Notes: generated from the letters alone by a model not told the origin. A stretch of 64,000 nucleotides of DNA from Lucinisca nassula (GCA_963580285.1 OY757026.1:69875396-69939395), one strand, 5' to 3'. Positions 32,746 through 43,371 are shown, counted from the stretch's first letter. Made by a program: numbers and translations.

Positions 32746-32892
32746 TTTATGGTGACTTCGTATATTAATGCTGAAAAAAGTACTTGCAATGACTTCAGTA
32801 ACCAATTTCGTAAAATCATTCTTCGATATAAAAATATTGGGTACAAAATAAATGTTATACGACAGAATACATGCATGATAGTTAACCCAGTC

Positions 32893-33363
32893 ACGGTTGA
32901 TGGCTTTTCTGCCCTCTTCTTGTTGGTTTTCTTTTGCTCCAGCATTTCAGTTATTTCTTGCCGTTGTTTCATCTCTGTGGTTGTTTGATTTTTGTGTTCT
33001 CGGACCTGTTGCACTGATGAGGTAAGAAGCCTTCATGCGGACTGAACAAATTATTCGTCTAAATAAGGGGCGAGGCTTGCGACCACGTAAAATCGATTTA
33101 ATTCAGTGATATACTTTTTACTTGTCTGTCGCGGTTTATTTTTGTTTTAGTTCGTCTGTGAATGTGTGTACCGCTAATATTTTTTTGTTTAAAATGGCCA
33201 GTTGGCCATTTTGTGGAGCAGTTACTGTCCTTTTGGCTTTCCGCTATTGATATTCCCTTCTGGGTCTAGATATTGAATATTTGTGTTTCTTTCCCTCCGG
33301 TGTCTCTGATGGGCGATGAGGCTCAATTGTACCGATACCTGACAATTGCCTCACTTCTATTTT
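32893..33363 (+). repeat. R3 copy, near full length
   Basis: TTGGTTTTCTTTTGCTCCAG, TTCATGCGGACTGAACAAATT, ACTTGTCTGTCGCGG, TGTCCTTTTGGCTTTCCGC, TCCCTCCGGTGTCTCTGATG, CCGATACCTGACAATTGCC. Lies 150 bp from the inverted copy at 32525. Confidence 0.7.
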
Positions 33364-33718
33364 AGACCTAAGCGGTTTTGCAGGACTTAAGTTCCGTCAG
33401 TTTCAATCACGTAAACACACCTATTTAATTTCGTCCCTCTCGAACCCCACTTTTATATAGTAAAACTGGGGTTTCGCAGTCGTATACCTTATTTTTCTTA
33501 TTTCTGGTCTAAAATATAGATTGTGGGTACTCGTTAGAACCGTCTACATTTTGAGCAGAAAAAAGAAAAATATCACAATTTTTCATCTTAAAATTTTCAT
33601 TTTTTCGGCGATAAAGGTGGCAATGTATTTGTATAGGCGTGTTTGCGTAATGTCAGCTCTGTACAGAAGCACCATGCATACCAATCTATTTCTCCAGACC
33701 CCGATAGGCGGAGGCACA
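33363..33718 (-). mobile_element. Diverged R1 fragment split by PC-A
   Basis: Left piece 33363-33402 (TAGACCTAAGCGGTTTTGC..CCGTCAGTTT) and right piece 33653-33718 (TCAGCTCTGTACAGAAGCACC..CCCCGATAGGCGG) are adjacent blocks in intact R1 copies. Confidence 0.6.
33403..33652 (+). mobile_element. PC-A with one core arm deleted
   Basis: Ends CAATCACGTAAACACACC and GTGTTTGCGTAATG. The core keeps only the left arm (GTGGGTACTCGTTAGAACCG) and joins directly to TCTACATTTTGAGCAG, so the hairpin is gone while the rest is intact. Confidence 0.75.
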
Positions 33719-33831
33719 ACTGAAAAAAATTATTTGGGTTTTCAAAGCCACCACATCCGCATTTGACATTTTCCAAACATATTTTGCGGATACTCGTTAG
33801 AACTGCCTAGCTGAAGTTTTATTCTGCAAGC

Positions 33832-34038
33832 TCAACGTGTTGTTAGCTTCGGCATACCCAAGCGATCATGTAAAATTGTTGAAACGCTGCCATGTGGAAT
33901 GTTTAATGCATAAGCTATTTCTTCCATCTTAATTCGCCTATCAGAGTACATTTTGTACATCAGATCCCGTGCTTTATTACACATAATATATTTCTTCATC
34001 GGTGGCATCTGATGGGCGTTCAGCCCTGGTTTCGTTTT
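33832..34038 (-). pseudogene. Mariner-type transposase fragment (helix-turn-helix)
   Basis: 68 codons between stops. The peptide includes DLMYKMYSDRRIKMEEIAYA, LNIPHGSVSTILHDRLGM and PKLTTR, the second DNA-binding helix-turn-helix of mariner-family transposases, where (SD)RRIK..EIA...I..GSV..ILH..LGM is typical. The upstream frame has stops at the codons before KTKPG, and the catalytic DDE/D region is absent. Just downstream (33783-33811) is a scrap of a PC core arm. Confidence 0.7.
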
Positions 34039-34481
34039 CTACCGCGTTTGAATTCCCCAGCTCAGAATTTAACTTGTGCCTACGATGGCGCAGAAGTCAC
34101 TAAACATTGGTCAACTCACAATGCATTACCTGTTCTAATACAAGCACGGTAACCGTGTTTTGACGAAAAGCTGCTTTTGCATCGCTAGCCGTATCTCGTA
34201 TACATGTTGGGAGATTGAGAGTAAAATTTGAAACTTGATATGTTTGTTTGTATCTAAGCTTTTCCATTTTTTTTGCGCTGACTTAATTTCGGGCCCTACT
34301 TTTGTAAATATGCTCCAAAGAGATTACTTCCGAGAATGATGAGCTTGAAACATTAGATGTACATGTATGTTTGCATCTGAGCTGAGGTCAAACATTTTGA
34401 TTAAATCTGTATGCTCAGATACTTGTTTAGTATGACAAATTAGGCCAAAAGTGGTCTTCGACATGAAACTATGTCCCTGCC

Positions 34482-34574
34482 AGCATTCTACATAAATCTA
34501 CAGCGGGCCGTGAGCGGCCCGTCAGCTACCCTGACGGGCCGCTAACGGCCCGCTGTAGATTTATGTAGAATGCT
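34482..34574. repeat. Strong GC-rich hairpin, 44-base arms
   Basis: Left arm AGCATTCTACATAAATC..ACAGCGGGCCG..AGCGGCCCGTCAG and right arm are complementary except at about two positions near the TGAGC/GCTAA step; the loop is CTACC (34526-34530). Much more GC-rich than its surroundings. A second inner symmetry (GGGCCG/CGGCCC) exists within each arm. No other copy in the window. Confidence 0.75.
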
Positions 34575-34603
34575 TACTGGGGTATCATTGATCATCCATA
34601 CAG

Positions 34604-34656
34604 CGCACAGCGAAGACTCGGATCAGCCATGCGCAGAAGAGTCTTCGCTGGGCTCG
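34604..34656. repeat. PAL2-like palindrome, asymmetric
   Basis: GCACAGCGAAGACTCGGATC and GAAGAGTCTTCGCTGGGC around AGCCATGCGCA. 34657-35041 holds nothing else. Confidence 0.5.
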
Positions 34657-35041
34657 CATGCCCATTTATCATGTTTGATCTTGGCGCGGCCCAGTAAATA
34701 ATCAGCGTTCGTTTCGCTGGAAGCAAATGCATGTTCTGAGTATTAAGTACGAGATTTGTTTGTTAAAACAAGTTCAGTAGTTCGGTGCCCTGCAAACATC
34801 GCTTATTACATGTATCCACTACCATTAACCTTTACCACACTCTAGGCGAATTCAGCAGACCACAAATTGTTGGTATTGTTCTAATTTTTCCCAGAAAATA
34901 GGAGATAATTTGCATGAGACGTCAAGTCCTTTTTCTGGGAACGATCAGAAAAATATTAAATTTCAAAATGTCGTCTGCTGCGAAAAATACCGTGCATGCA
35001 GAGCGTGACGTAAACTGTCCCAAGCCTTAGTGTTGAAGCAG

Positions 35042-35351
35042 CAGACTTGTTTGATTTGAGGTTTAACGTCCCCGCCAACACTGTAAAGGTCATTTTGGTG
35101 ACGTTGCTTCCAATTTTTGTGGGACTTTTATCCGACATTGAGATGTAATGACATCTCAAGCTCTGTCGCCCAATGAAATCAATAGGGTTTATTAGCATGG
35201 ACGGTCCGCCTCGCACCGCGGTTCCAGGGCAGGCTTAGATCCTCTAAGCGGTTTACCAGTACTAGTGTGCGGGTCGGATTCAGCTCTGCGTGGAAGCATC
35301 ATGCAGCCCATATATTTCATCAAGCCCCTATGGGAGGGGCGGCCTGCTGGG
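35042..35351 (-). mobile_element. R1 retroposon, full length, with 14-bp target duplication
   Basis: Flanks TAGTGTTGAAGCAG at 35028-35041 and 35352-35365. R1 3' end (minus strand) GACGTTAAACCTCAAATC; 5' end CCGCCCCTCCCATAGGGGC. The best proof that the full ~300-bp unit moves as a retroposon. Confidence 0.9.
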
Positions 35352-35620
35352 TAGTGTTGAAGCAGAAGAGAAAACAGCCGACAGGGGACTCAAGTTCTAG
35401 GACAAGCCTGAAGCTTAGATTTACCTTGTTTTAATCCCTTTAGACAGAGACATGCGAAGTTTTTCTAGCTAGAAATAGTAACATGTGACTTTCATACGAA
35501 GTTTCTAGAAATATTGTATTGGCAGAAATCGTGTCACATGTTTCTGACTGTGACTTGTATATAGGGAAGGTTGTGTGTCCCCTAGTGGCTGCCATAAATC
35601 TGACCACGAGTGAACTGGCA

Positions 35621-35866
35621 TATACACGAAAATTCCTAAATTAAGACCACATTGGGACTTTCAAAAGTGGTCTTAAAGACCACTTTTGAACGACTGTTCA
35701 AAAGTGGTCTTAAAGACCACTTTTGAACAATTCCAAAGGTGGTTTCATACAAGAAGACACTGGCTGTAAAAAAACACAAAGAAATAAAAACTGAAACCTT
35801 TAAAAATACCCCTTTAAATGAAGAAAACGTCTAAATTTTATCTGGCCTTAATAGTTGAATTTCACT
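35621..35866. mobile_element. D element with two tandem palindromes
   Basis: Ends GAAAATTCCTAAATTAAGACC and GGCCTTAATAGTTGAATTTC are inverted complements. The palindrome CAAAAGTGGTCTTAAAGACC..ACTTTTGAAC occurs twice in tandem (about 35660-35690 and 35695-35728), whereas other D copies have one. Confidence 0.75.
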
Positions 35867-36330
35867 TTGGTTTAAGGAAAATTAGTAATCCTTGGTCCTG
35901 TTAGACTTGTTCAAAAACTGGGTTCCATCGAATGTTTGCTATGACATCTGATTATTTATACTGAGACGCCATTTTAACCAACTAATGAGAAAAAATTACT
36001 GCAAAATGCGCTCAACAACAGTGCAGATAAGACTGTGCATCTACATCCGCCCAGTCCGATCGGCATCTAAGTTGTTGCTTGGGTAATACGAGAAAGGGCT
36101 TGTTTCTATTTTTAAAACAGTCTGTGGAGCTAAGCAGACCAGATTTTGACTTACGTGTACCTAAAACCTCGAAGACGTGATCATGTTCTTGTGGAGAGGA
36201 AATATATATCAATGTACATCCTTGTAACCTGAAGATATAAGTCAAATAAAAACGTCGACATTGCTCTGAAAAATTCTAAGTACAGTCGAACCCCCGCGTG
36301 GATAAATGCACCGGTAACTCTTTAATTGCT

Positions 36331-36629
36331 TGTTTATTTGTTTGATTTGAGGTTTAACGGCCCCATCAACACTGTATAGGACATTTTGGAGACGTTGCTT
36401 CCAATTTTGTGGGACTTTTACCAGACATTGAGATGAAATGACATCTCAAGCCCTGTCGCCCAATGAAACCAAAAGGGTTTTTAAGCATGGACGGTCCAAC
36501 TCGCACCGCTTTGCCTGGGCAGGCTTAGATCCTCTAAGCGCTTAACCATTACTCGTGTGCGGTCGGTTTCAGCTCTGCGTGGAAGCATCATGCAGCCCAT
36601 CTATTTCTTCAAGCCCCGATGGGCGGGGG
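36331..36629 (-). mobile_element. R1 retroposon in duplication unit 1
   Basis: GGCCGTTAAACCTCAAATC 3' end on the minus strand, CCCCGCCCATCGGGGC 5' end. Preceded by CGGTAACTCTTTAATTGC. Confidence 0.8.
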
Positions 36630-37023
36630 CTAGAATGTTTTTACTTATACTGAGACACCATATGAACGAAGTAATGAGAAAAACTTTTCCTGCAAAATGC
36701 GCTCAACAACAGTGCAGATAAGACTGCGCATCCGCCCAGCCCGATCGGCATATAAATTTTTGCTTGGGTAATACGAGAAAGCGTTTGTTTCTATTTCTTA
36801 AACTGTCTGTGGGGCAAAGCAGACCGGATTTTGACTTACGTGTACCTAGAACCCCGAAGACGTGTTTTCTTGTGAAGGGGCGCATGTGTTATGTCTTGAA
36901 GAAAGATATTAATGTGCATCCTGGTAACCTGAAGATATAAGTCAACTGAAAACGTGGACGTTGCATTGGAAAATTCTTAGTACAGTCGAACCCCCGGTGA
37001 CGTGGATCAATTCACTGGTAACT

Positions 37024-37322
37024 TTTGTTTGATTTGAGATTTAACGTCCCCGTCAACGCAGTATAGGTCATTTTGGAGACGTTGCTTCCAATTTTGTGGG
37101 ACTTTTGCTCGACATTGAGATGAAATGACATCTCAAGCCCTGTTGCCCAATGAAACCAATATGTATTATAAGCATGGACGGGTTGACCGACTCGCACCTC
37201 TTTGCCTGGGCAGGCTTAGACCCTCTAAACTGTTTACCAGTACTCCTCTGCGGGTCGGTTTCAGCTCTGCGTGGAAGCATCATGCAGGACATCTATTTCT
37301 TCAAGCCCCGATGGGCGGGGCG
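37024..37322 (-). mobile_element. R1 retroposon in duplication unit 2
   Basis: GACGTTAAATCTCAAATC 3' end, CCCCGCCCATCGGGGC 5' end. Flanked by GGTAACTTTTG on the left and GGTAACTCTTTG on the right, a possible target duplication. Confidence 0.8.
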
Positions 37323-37345
37323 AGGTAACTCTTTGAGGGGAATAT

Positions 37346-37503
37346 GACAACACAACACAACACAACACAACACAACACAACACAACACAACACAACACAA
37401 TACAATACAATACAATACAAACGACACAATACAATTCGATACAATATGATGCACCATACACATTTATAACACAATACAATACAATACAATACAATGCAAT
37501 AAA
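37346..37503. repeat. (ACACA)n/(ATACA)n pentanucleotide microsatellite
   Basis: About 13 ACAAC units turning into ACAAT units, then an interruption (ACGACACAATACAATTCG) that is itself repeated after a second ACAAT run at about 37468-37500. The low-complexity Cys/Val/Leu frames on the minus strand are artefacts of this tract. 37504-37993 is unassigned. Confidence 0.85.
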
Positions 37504-37993
37504 ACGACACAATACAATTCGATACAATATGATACCCCACACACATTTATAGTCGATCTCCCTGGCAAACTTATGCCGCCATTATCTTCTTGTTGTTGTT
37601 TGCATAGAACTTTGATTAATTTTTATAGCGACAGGAGGAGAATTATTTGTCAAGGAGTTGCTTCTCCTGAATGTGTACGAGTATATTTGTTCCAATAAAG
37701 TATTGTCTGACAGTACTTGAGCTAAGCTGTTATTGCACTAAAACGTAACCAGATGGTCTTATTTTTATTACAATCTTTCAAGAATTCTGGACATTAAGTA
37801 GCCGGAACTGCTTGGAAATCAGACAAATAAACTTCGACAATTGACTTTTATATCGGAACGGAAACAAGACGCTGAATCGCTAAAGCAACGTGAATAGATT
37901 CAGAAGAAATGTCTATCAAACATTAATAACAGACACAGCTTTGTTATTTATGTGAGTCGAAGAATTTTTAAGGAGATACGCTTGTATTTTCGA

Positions 37994-38053
37994 TCAGCGA
38001 AGACTCAGATCAGCCAGCGCATCCGCGCAGTCTGATCAGAGTCTACGCTGCTC
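37994..38053. repeat. PAL2-type palindrome
   Basis: CAGCGAAGACTCAGATCAG and CTGATCAGAGTCTACGCTG around CCAGCGCATCCGCGCAGT. Confidence 0.6.
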
Positions 38054-38079
38054 GGTTTAGCCATCTAAAGCAGATTGGC

Positions 38080-39092
38080 GATCAAAAAAGGGATAAACAA
38101 AAACCCATTAGCTCCAGAACATTGGGGACATGGGCCCTACCAAGTTTGTTCAACTGGTGACCTACGGTTATTGGCCTATTTTACGTCAGGTTCAGCTTCG
38201 GTTACCTAGACCTTTGTATGGTAAAAAGGCAAAACAGCGGATTTTTCAAATCATTTGTAGATTGTGACATCAGAAATGATATTTGGAGTCAGCTGGATGG
38301 AAGTTTATCAATTCCAAAGGTCAATGTTTTTTTACCCTATCTTTGTCCTGGATGGCCCAGATTCAGTATTTTTATCTTCTCCACTTAAACGACAAGGCTG
38401 ATTGAAACCAAATTACATATGGGTCCTGTTTTTGATTAGGCAATGACATGTATTTGAAGAACCAAGATGGCTGTCCTGCAAACCTTTGGCAATCTTCTTT
38501 TCAGGAACCAAATGGCCGATGACCTTGAAACTTGGTATGTAGCTTTGGGACACTTATTGGCCCTAAGCAGGTTTGTTTAATGGTGGCATTTGTTTACCTT
38601 TATCTATTTTAGGTCAAGATCAACCTTGATCACCTAGACATTTGTATGTGGAAGAGGCCAAACCATGGATTATTATTATTTTGCTGTAGCAGGTGACATC
38701 AAAATTGATATTTCTGGCCTTTTGTTGACTTTGATCTATTTTATGTTATGGTCGTATTTAGTCAGTTGGGCATTTCTAACTGGAGAAAGGCAAAAACAGT
38801 GGAGTTTTTCTAATTTCTAATTTCTCTTCTAGCCTATGGCATCACATTTGTATTTGCAGTCAGCTAAATGGATGTTGATAATTATGATCGAGATGGCTAC
38901 CATGCCTATGATGTATGGTAAAAAGGACTGGAAACCCATCATTTCAGAAACAGGCTAGATTTTTCAAGCCGGAGTGGTTTCTTGAAAAAACAAAAAAAAA
39001 AAAAAAAAAAAAAAAAACATGGCTGCCAGGAGCCGGGCAAGATTTTCACACTTCACCTCTGGTGAGCGTGGTGGCCCATTGTCCTCTTGTTC
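38080..39092 (+). repeat. R8 repeat, long copy
   Basis: Internal ~230-bp periodicity: TTTTACGTCAGGTTCAGC..TTACCTAGACCTTTGTATGG, then TTAGGTCAAGATCAACC..CACCTAGACATTTGTATG, then a third TTATGTTATGGTCG. Also CAGGAACCAAATGGCCGATG as in 21980. A-tract at 38990-39016. Ends CACCTCTGGTGAGCGTGG..CCTCTTGT at about 39060-39090. Confidence 0.65.
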
Positions 39093-39354
39093 TTACTGCT
39101 TTGGCCCATGGTAGGCCAAGGGCCTACTAAAAATGCAAGCCAAGGGTCTACTGTACTTGCACCTCAAGAGCGGGTTCGAATAAATCATTGTATACTAGTC
39201 ATCTAAAGGCTCAATATGTTTATGTGACTATTACTGTTTATTACATATATCACTGATGAAATGAACATGATTAGACCAAACAGTAAGGCTTCCTGATGTC
39301 GCTGACTGATACAGAATCAGGGTCGTGTAGGAACTGTGTTTTACACACTGCGAT

Positions 39355-39545
39355 GAAATATAGTAGTGGAGACAATGATCAGGAATTGATACAATCAACT
39401 AACAGCTCCCATCAGAGACACGAAAAGGAAAGAAACACAAACGTAAAACAACAGACCTAATGGAAACACCAATGGTGGAAAGCCAAAAGGACAGTTACTT
39501 TCCCACAAAATGGCCAACAGGCTATCCAAAATAAAATAATATAAT
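39355..39545 (-). repeat. R3 copy, second half, reversed
   Basis: ATGATCAGGAATTGATACAA, CTCCCATCAGAGACACGAAA, GGAAAGCCAAAAGGACAG, CCCACAAAATGGCCAACAGG. Confidence 0.65.
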
Positions 39546-39608
39546 TAAGGCGTAACTATACCAAATTTAGTGACACAGAGGCCTTTTTGATATTTAATCT
39601 TCATCAGT

Positions 39609-40079
39609 ATGTCTCAACCCCAAAGTTCTGAAACCGAAACGGATGATGGACATGTCCCGGCAAACACAGCACATCCCCCTCCGAGCACACAAAGGCCGAG
39701 GCAGATCATGAGACAGGTCAACTCGAGGCATCAGGCAAGAGACGCCTACGTCAGGACTAATAGGCGTCCCCTACCGAGCCAACATCAGCAAACATGGCCC
39801 ACACTCCACGGAAGTCCCGGGCATCAGGAAGGAGATGTCCAAAGTAGCGAGACTTGCAAAATTTTAAAATATTACAAAAAGTGGCAACCAAATAAGCGAC
39901 ACAAACACCCAAGTCTGATATAGCTGTGAAGAGATGGTACTCTGACATTCAGTCGCGGAGATTTTGGCCCATTGCCGAAGTTTGCCAGGGGGTAATATAT
40001 GAACATATTACATTTATAAACATGTACCAGACAAATGTTACTGCTATCTTCATGTCTGCCCAAGCTCTTCCTTTACACT
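39609..40079 (+). other. Possible decayed coding region, not recognised
   Basis: A 104-codon frame from ATG 39609 is rich in Pro, Gln, Ser and Arg and ends KYYKKWQPNKRHKHPSLI. In the +2-shifted frame the sequence continues as SDIAVKRWYSDIQSRRFWP and then EHITFINMYQTNVTAIF to a stop at 40077-40079. The switch could be a frameshift in an old gene or transposon ORF, or chance. I know no family that matches. No splice sites or polyA signal support a host gene. Confidence 0.3.
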
Positions 40080-40488
40080 AAGCATACATGCAGATACCGG
40101 CGACAATTTCGTTGCACTGAACATTTCGTACTGTTAGAGATCACTTAGTTTTCATTTCAATATAAAAGTCAATTGCCAAAGTTTATTTACGTAGTTTGAA
40201 GTGGTTCTGGCTACTAAATGTCCAGAATTCTTGACATATTTATTATTATGTAGCACATCTGGACAGTGACGAAGCACTAACAAAAGTTATTATTACGCAA
40301 AGCAAAGAAAACCCAGAAACCAACTTTCTCTCATGTCGGGCTGCGCTTCAAGAAAAAGGGACCAACTTATTTCCTTTAAGAACTGACCTTTTGATATGTA
40401 CAGAAAAAAAAAAAAGTTTATATGCAAACGATTTCTCTTTATTGCAAAAATGCTTGTATTTTTGTTTTTGTTCTCATGAAAGAGATGA

Positions 40489-40756
40489 AAAATAGAAGTG
40501 GAGGCAATGTTCAGGAATCGATACAATTAACCCACAGCTCCCATCAGAGACACCAATGGAAAAGAAACACAAACATGAAACAACAGACTCTATTGTAAAC
40601 ATAATAGCGGAAAGACAAAGGGACATTTACTGGCCAATAGGCTATCCAAAATAAAATAATATAAGTGACACAAACACCCAAAGACAAATCATTACAAAAA
40701 TTAACCATGACAGAAGAACCGCCTTGGAACGGTCAGCGGAAACGAATTCCACTGAA
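40489..40756 (-). repeat. R3 copy, reversed
   Basis: GAAGTGGAGGCAATGTTCAGG, CTCCCATCAGAGACACC, GCGGAAAGACAAAGGGAC, AACCGCCTTGGAACGGTCAGC and GGAAACGAATTCCACTG. Joins the R3 second half to the block also seen at 30900. Confidence 0.7.
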
Positions 40757-40896
40757 AGTCTCGAAACAACATTGGCGCGGCGTTAAACTCGAAAACATCA
40801 CCATCTTTCCATGAGACGATACGTAAAGCATCTTCTTGTCCTGTAAGAGTAGCTATGCAATATGAAGGAGAGACGATTTCTCATTATTTGCAAATG

Positions 40897-41078
40897 CAGT
40901 CTAATTCCGCTATTAAGGCCGGTTAAAATCAAGATTAATTCTTCTATTTAAAAGGTTCGGGTTTTCTTTCTTCTTGTCTCGTTTAAAACACATAGTTACT
41001 TCTAGTAAGAGGCTATCTTTTGGGGCTGTTCAAAAGTGGTCTTTCAACCACTTTTGAACAGATCAAATTGTGGTTTAA
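40897..41078. mobile_element. D element copy
   Basis: Left CAGTCTAATTCCGCTATTAAGG; palindrome CTGTTCAAAAGTGGTC/CCACTTTTGAACAG at about 41030-41060 with loop TTTCAA; right end TTGTGGTTTAAATC decayed. Immediately followed by PC-B. Confidence 0.6.
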
Positions 41079-41083
41079 ATCAG

Positions 41084-41360
41084 TGCGCTAACACACCCGT
41101 GCGACAAAGTGCATTTTTCACATCTCCAAAATGGCTACTTTTCTGATGAACTTCGTGATACTTTTCTTATTTTTACTACAAACATAGGTTGTGGGTGCTC
41201 GTTAGAACCGCCTCATTGAGGCGGTTCTAACGAGTACCCACAACCTATGTCATGGGGCAGAAATACAAAAAAATAATGTATATCCCCGTAAACCCCCAGT
41301 TTTCTCTATATAAAGTGGGGTTTAGGGGGTTCTTCATTCCACGGATTTGTTCACGTGTTG
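41084..41360 (-). mobile_element. PC-B element, complete
   Basis: Left TGCGCTAACACACCCGTGCG (first bases decayed), right GTTCACGTGTTG. Core at about 41187-41248, loop ATT, inner arms perfect: GTGCTCGTTAGAACCGCC and GGCGGTTCTAACGAGTAC. Confidence 0.85.
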
Positions 41361-41575
41361 AAAGGTATTTTGTTATTTTCATTACTGACATGCGTAATAT
41401 GAGTACTGCGCCAATGGTGCATACGATTTATGGAGCTTACAATTCTGATATAACAAATTATCAAGCTGAGGATAAAGATACAACATCGATGGGGGTCCAA
41501 ACTATCTATGCTGTCTCTAAAATGATGTTTTGTGAAGCAACATTGAAATCATCTCAGTGTTAGTTACAAACATGC

Positions 41576-41812
41576 GTTATGCTTGTTTGAACCGCATCAA
41601 TGAGGTTTTATTCAATGAGAGCTGAATTAAACCGACGTAATCCCACTTTTCCCTATACAAAAATGGGGTTTACAGAGATTTTTCATGCATCACGAAAACA
41701 TGCCTACATGTATATAATATCGACACTCTTAAATCCCACTGGGGTTTCCAAGGGTATGCGTTATAGTTCTTATGTTTGCTTAAAACATAGCTTGTCGGTA
41801 CTTGCAGACATG
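41576..41812. mobile_element. PC-A/PC-B debris
   Basis: A half core (TTGAACCGCATCAATGAGG) and CCCACTTTTCCCTATAC..AATGGGG at 41590-41680, then a PC-A left part from CATCACGAAAACATGCC (41690) to ACATAGCTTGTCGGTACTTG. Right halves are missing. Confidence 0.6.
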
Positions 41813-41875
41813 AAACAAATATAAGAATGTTTTATCAGAAAATTTACATTTTTTTTGATGATTTGGTTTGTCATA

Positions 41876-42223
41876 CAGTAGAACCTCGATGGTTCGAACA
41901 CCGATGGCTCGTATACCATGGATGAGTCGAACCCGTTTTTGAGTCCCTATGGTATTCCTCTGCATAAGAAAAAGTGTGGGATAATTAAGGAGATTTTCGA
42001 CTTTTATCTTGCAACTGTATGTTGTGTGTACTCATAAGAATCGCCTCAATGAGGCGATTCTAATGAGTACACACAGCATACATTTATGTTACAGACCACC
42101 GAAAAGAAGTCCAAAAAAAAACCCGTTATGTTTTCTGGAAGTATGCAACAGTGGCTCGAACTACCGCTGTTTTGAACAGATTTCTATGGTCCCGAAGGGG
42201 TTCGAGCCATTGAAGTTCGAGTG
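41876..42223. mobile_element. PC-C: pogo/Tigger-like MITE with the PC core
   Basis: 348 bp. Ends CAGTAGAACCTCGATGG and CCATTGAAGTTCGAGTG, flanked by TA on both sides. CAGTAGAACCTCG ends with TA duplication are typical of pogo/Tigger elements. The centre is GTACTCATAAGAATCGCC..GGCGATTCTAATGAGTAC, loop AAT: the PC core with both arms altered together (AACC/GGTT becomes AATC/GATT). A second copy is at 49864. No transposase. Confidence 0.8.
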
Positions 42224-42235
42224 TATATAGTTTCT

Positions 42236-42349
42236 AAGATCGAATTTTATTTCATCGAATGAACACCAAAACTGTTATTTTCACGAGTGGCGTGGCCACG
42301 AGTGAAAATACCAGTTTTGGTGTTCATGAGTGAAATAAAATTTGATCTT
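42236..42349. repeat. Inverted repeat with ~50-base arms
   Basis: AAGATCGAATTTTATTTCAT and AACACCAAAACTG..ATTTTCAC pair with the right half; the centre is GAGTGGCGTGGCCACG. Lies 12 bases from PC-C. No other copy seen. Confidence 0.7.
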
Positions 42350-42640
42350 GCACTGAAAAAATCAAATTTTCTGTTTTTTACATGCTTCAAAAGGCAATAT
42401 TTAGCGTCTTTAATGGTGTCGCTCACATTCGGAGAAAATTATCTTTGTTCCTGTTCGTTCCGCGTCAATTTAGTGGTGTCCATCGTGTTTAGTGGGTATA
42501 CTATTGGGTGCAAACAAACTAAAAGTTTGCACCTGAGAAATGGCCTGGGATGGTATTATTATGAATGATTAATGAAATAATTGTGAGACTAGTTTTCCAA
42601 AGAAGTTGCTGGCAAGTCTAACGTGGCGCGACAAAAGACG

Positions 42641-42666
42641 TGACGTCAACGTCATAAATGACGTCA
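42641..42666. promoter_or_regulatory. CRE-type site cluster
   Basis: TGACGTCA at 42641-42648 and 42659-42666 with a further ACGTCA between them. Same motif density as R5 but no R5 sequence around it. Regulatory role unproven. Confidence 0.35.
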
Positions 42667-42789
42667 GTAACGTCCCCGTCACACATGAACGGGCTATGCG
42701 TCAATTAGAACACATTTCAGTATTGTTCAGTTATCTGACAAAGATAAAATTGAAATTAGAGTTAAATTAGAAGAAAAAAGTAGTCCCAA

Positions 42790-42872
42790 ACAGTGAAAAA
42801 TAAAAAATCGTATTTTCACTGTTTGAAACAACGATGTTTGAAACAGTGAAAATATCGATTTATATTTCACTG
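42790..42872. repeat. Double palindrome with ACAGTGAAAA arms
   Basis: AAACAGTGAAAAATAAAAAA..TCGTATTTTCACTGTTT and AAACAGTGAAAATATCG..TATATTTCACTG: each half is a hairpin and the halves also pair with each other, so the region can fold as one or two stems. Confidence 0.6.
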
Positions 42873-42957
42873 ATAAATCTCTATCATTCATTGAAAAGCA
42901 TGTAAGAAACCCCATTTTTCTATATATACATGTAAAGTGAGGTCTGCAAGGGTATTC

Positions 42958-43292
42958 CATTACGAAAAACCCGCCTATACGCCTATACGTGTTTTCATGA
43001 TGAATAAAGTTTAGTTTATACTAGTCAGTTCGACTGCAATGAAAGTTTAAAGCTTATTTATTTAAATCGCTCAAAACATAGATTTTGTGAATTCGTTAGA
43101 ACCGCCTCCACGAGGCGTTTCTCACACTAGAGGCGGTTCTAACGAAATAAGAAAAAATAACGTATACCCCTGTAAACCCCGTTTTACTGTATAAAAGTGG
43201 GGTTTAAGGGGATCAAAATTATATAGGAGTGTTTTCGTGATTTATAAAAGTGGGGTTCAAGGGGACAGAATGATATAGGCGTGTTTTCGTGA
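42958..43292. mobile_element. Composite of PC-A pieces
   Basis: CATTACGAAAAACCCGCC end at 42958, core at about 43080-43145 with an enlarged loop between GCCTCCACGAGGCG and AGAGGCGG, GTTTTCGTGATT at 43243, then a second copy of the end arm (AAAAGTGGGGTTCAAGGG..GTTTTCGTGATT) to 43292. The end arm is thus duplicated in tandem. Confidence 0.7.
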
Positions 43293-43371
43293 TTAATATA
43301 AAATGAGCTTTGCAAGACTTGGAAAAGAGCTGATATTACTGTCTTGTTAACGGGATGATTACACTGAGTTT

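Larger units (their letters stand above)
35957..37330. repeat. Tandem duplication of a ~690-bp unit
   Basis: Unit 1 (35957-36644) and unit 2 (36645-37330) each begin TTATACTGAGACRCCAT, run through GCTCAACAACAGTGCAGATAA, CGGATTTTGACTTACGTGTAC (or ACCAGATTTTGAC) and ACAGTCGAACCCCCG, and each ends with an R1 in the same place and orientation. The duplication therefore took the R1 with it. Minus-strand frames GVLGTRKSKSGLL in both units are unrecognised. Confidence 0.75.

Noticed and set aside
37261..37546. Cys/Val/Leu-rich minus-strand frames, membrane-like
   Set aside because: Produced by the ACACA/ATACA microsatellite read in reverse.
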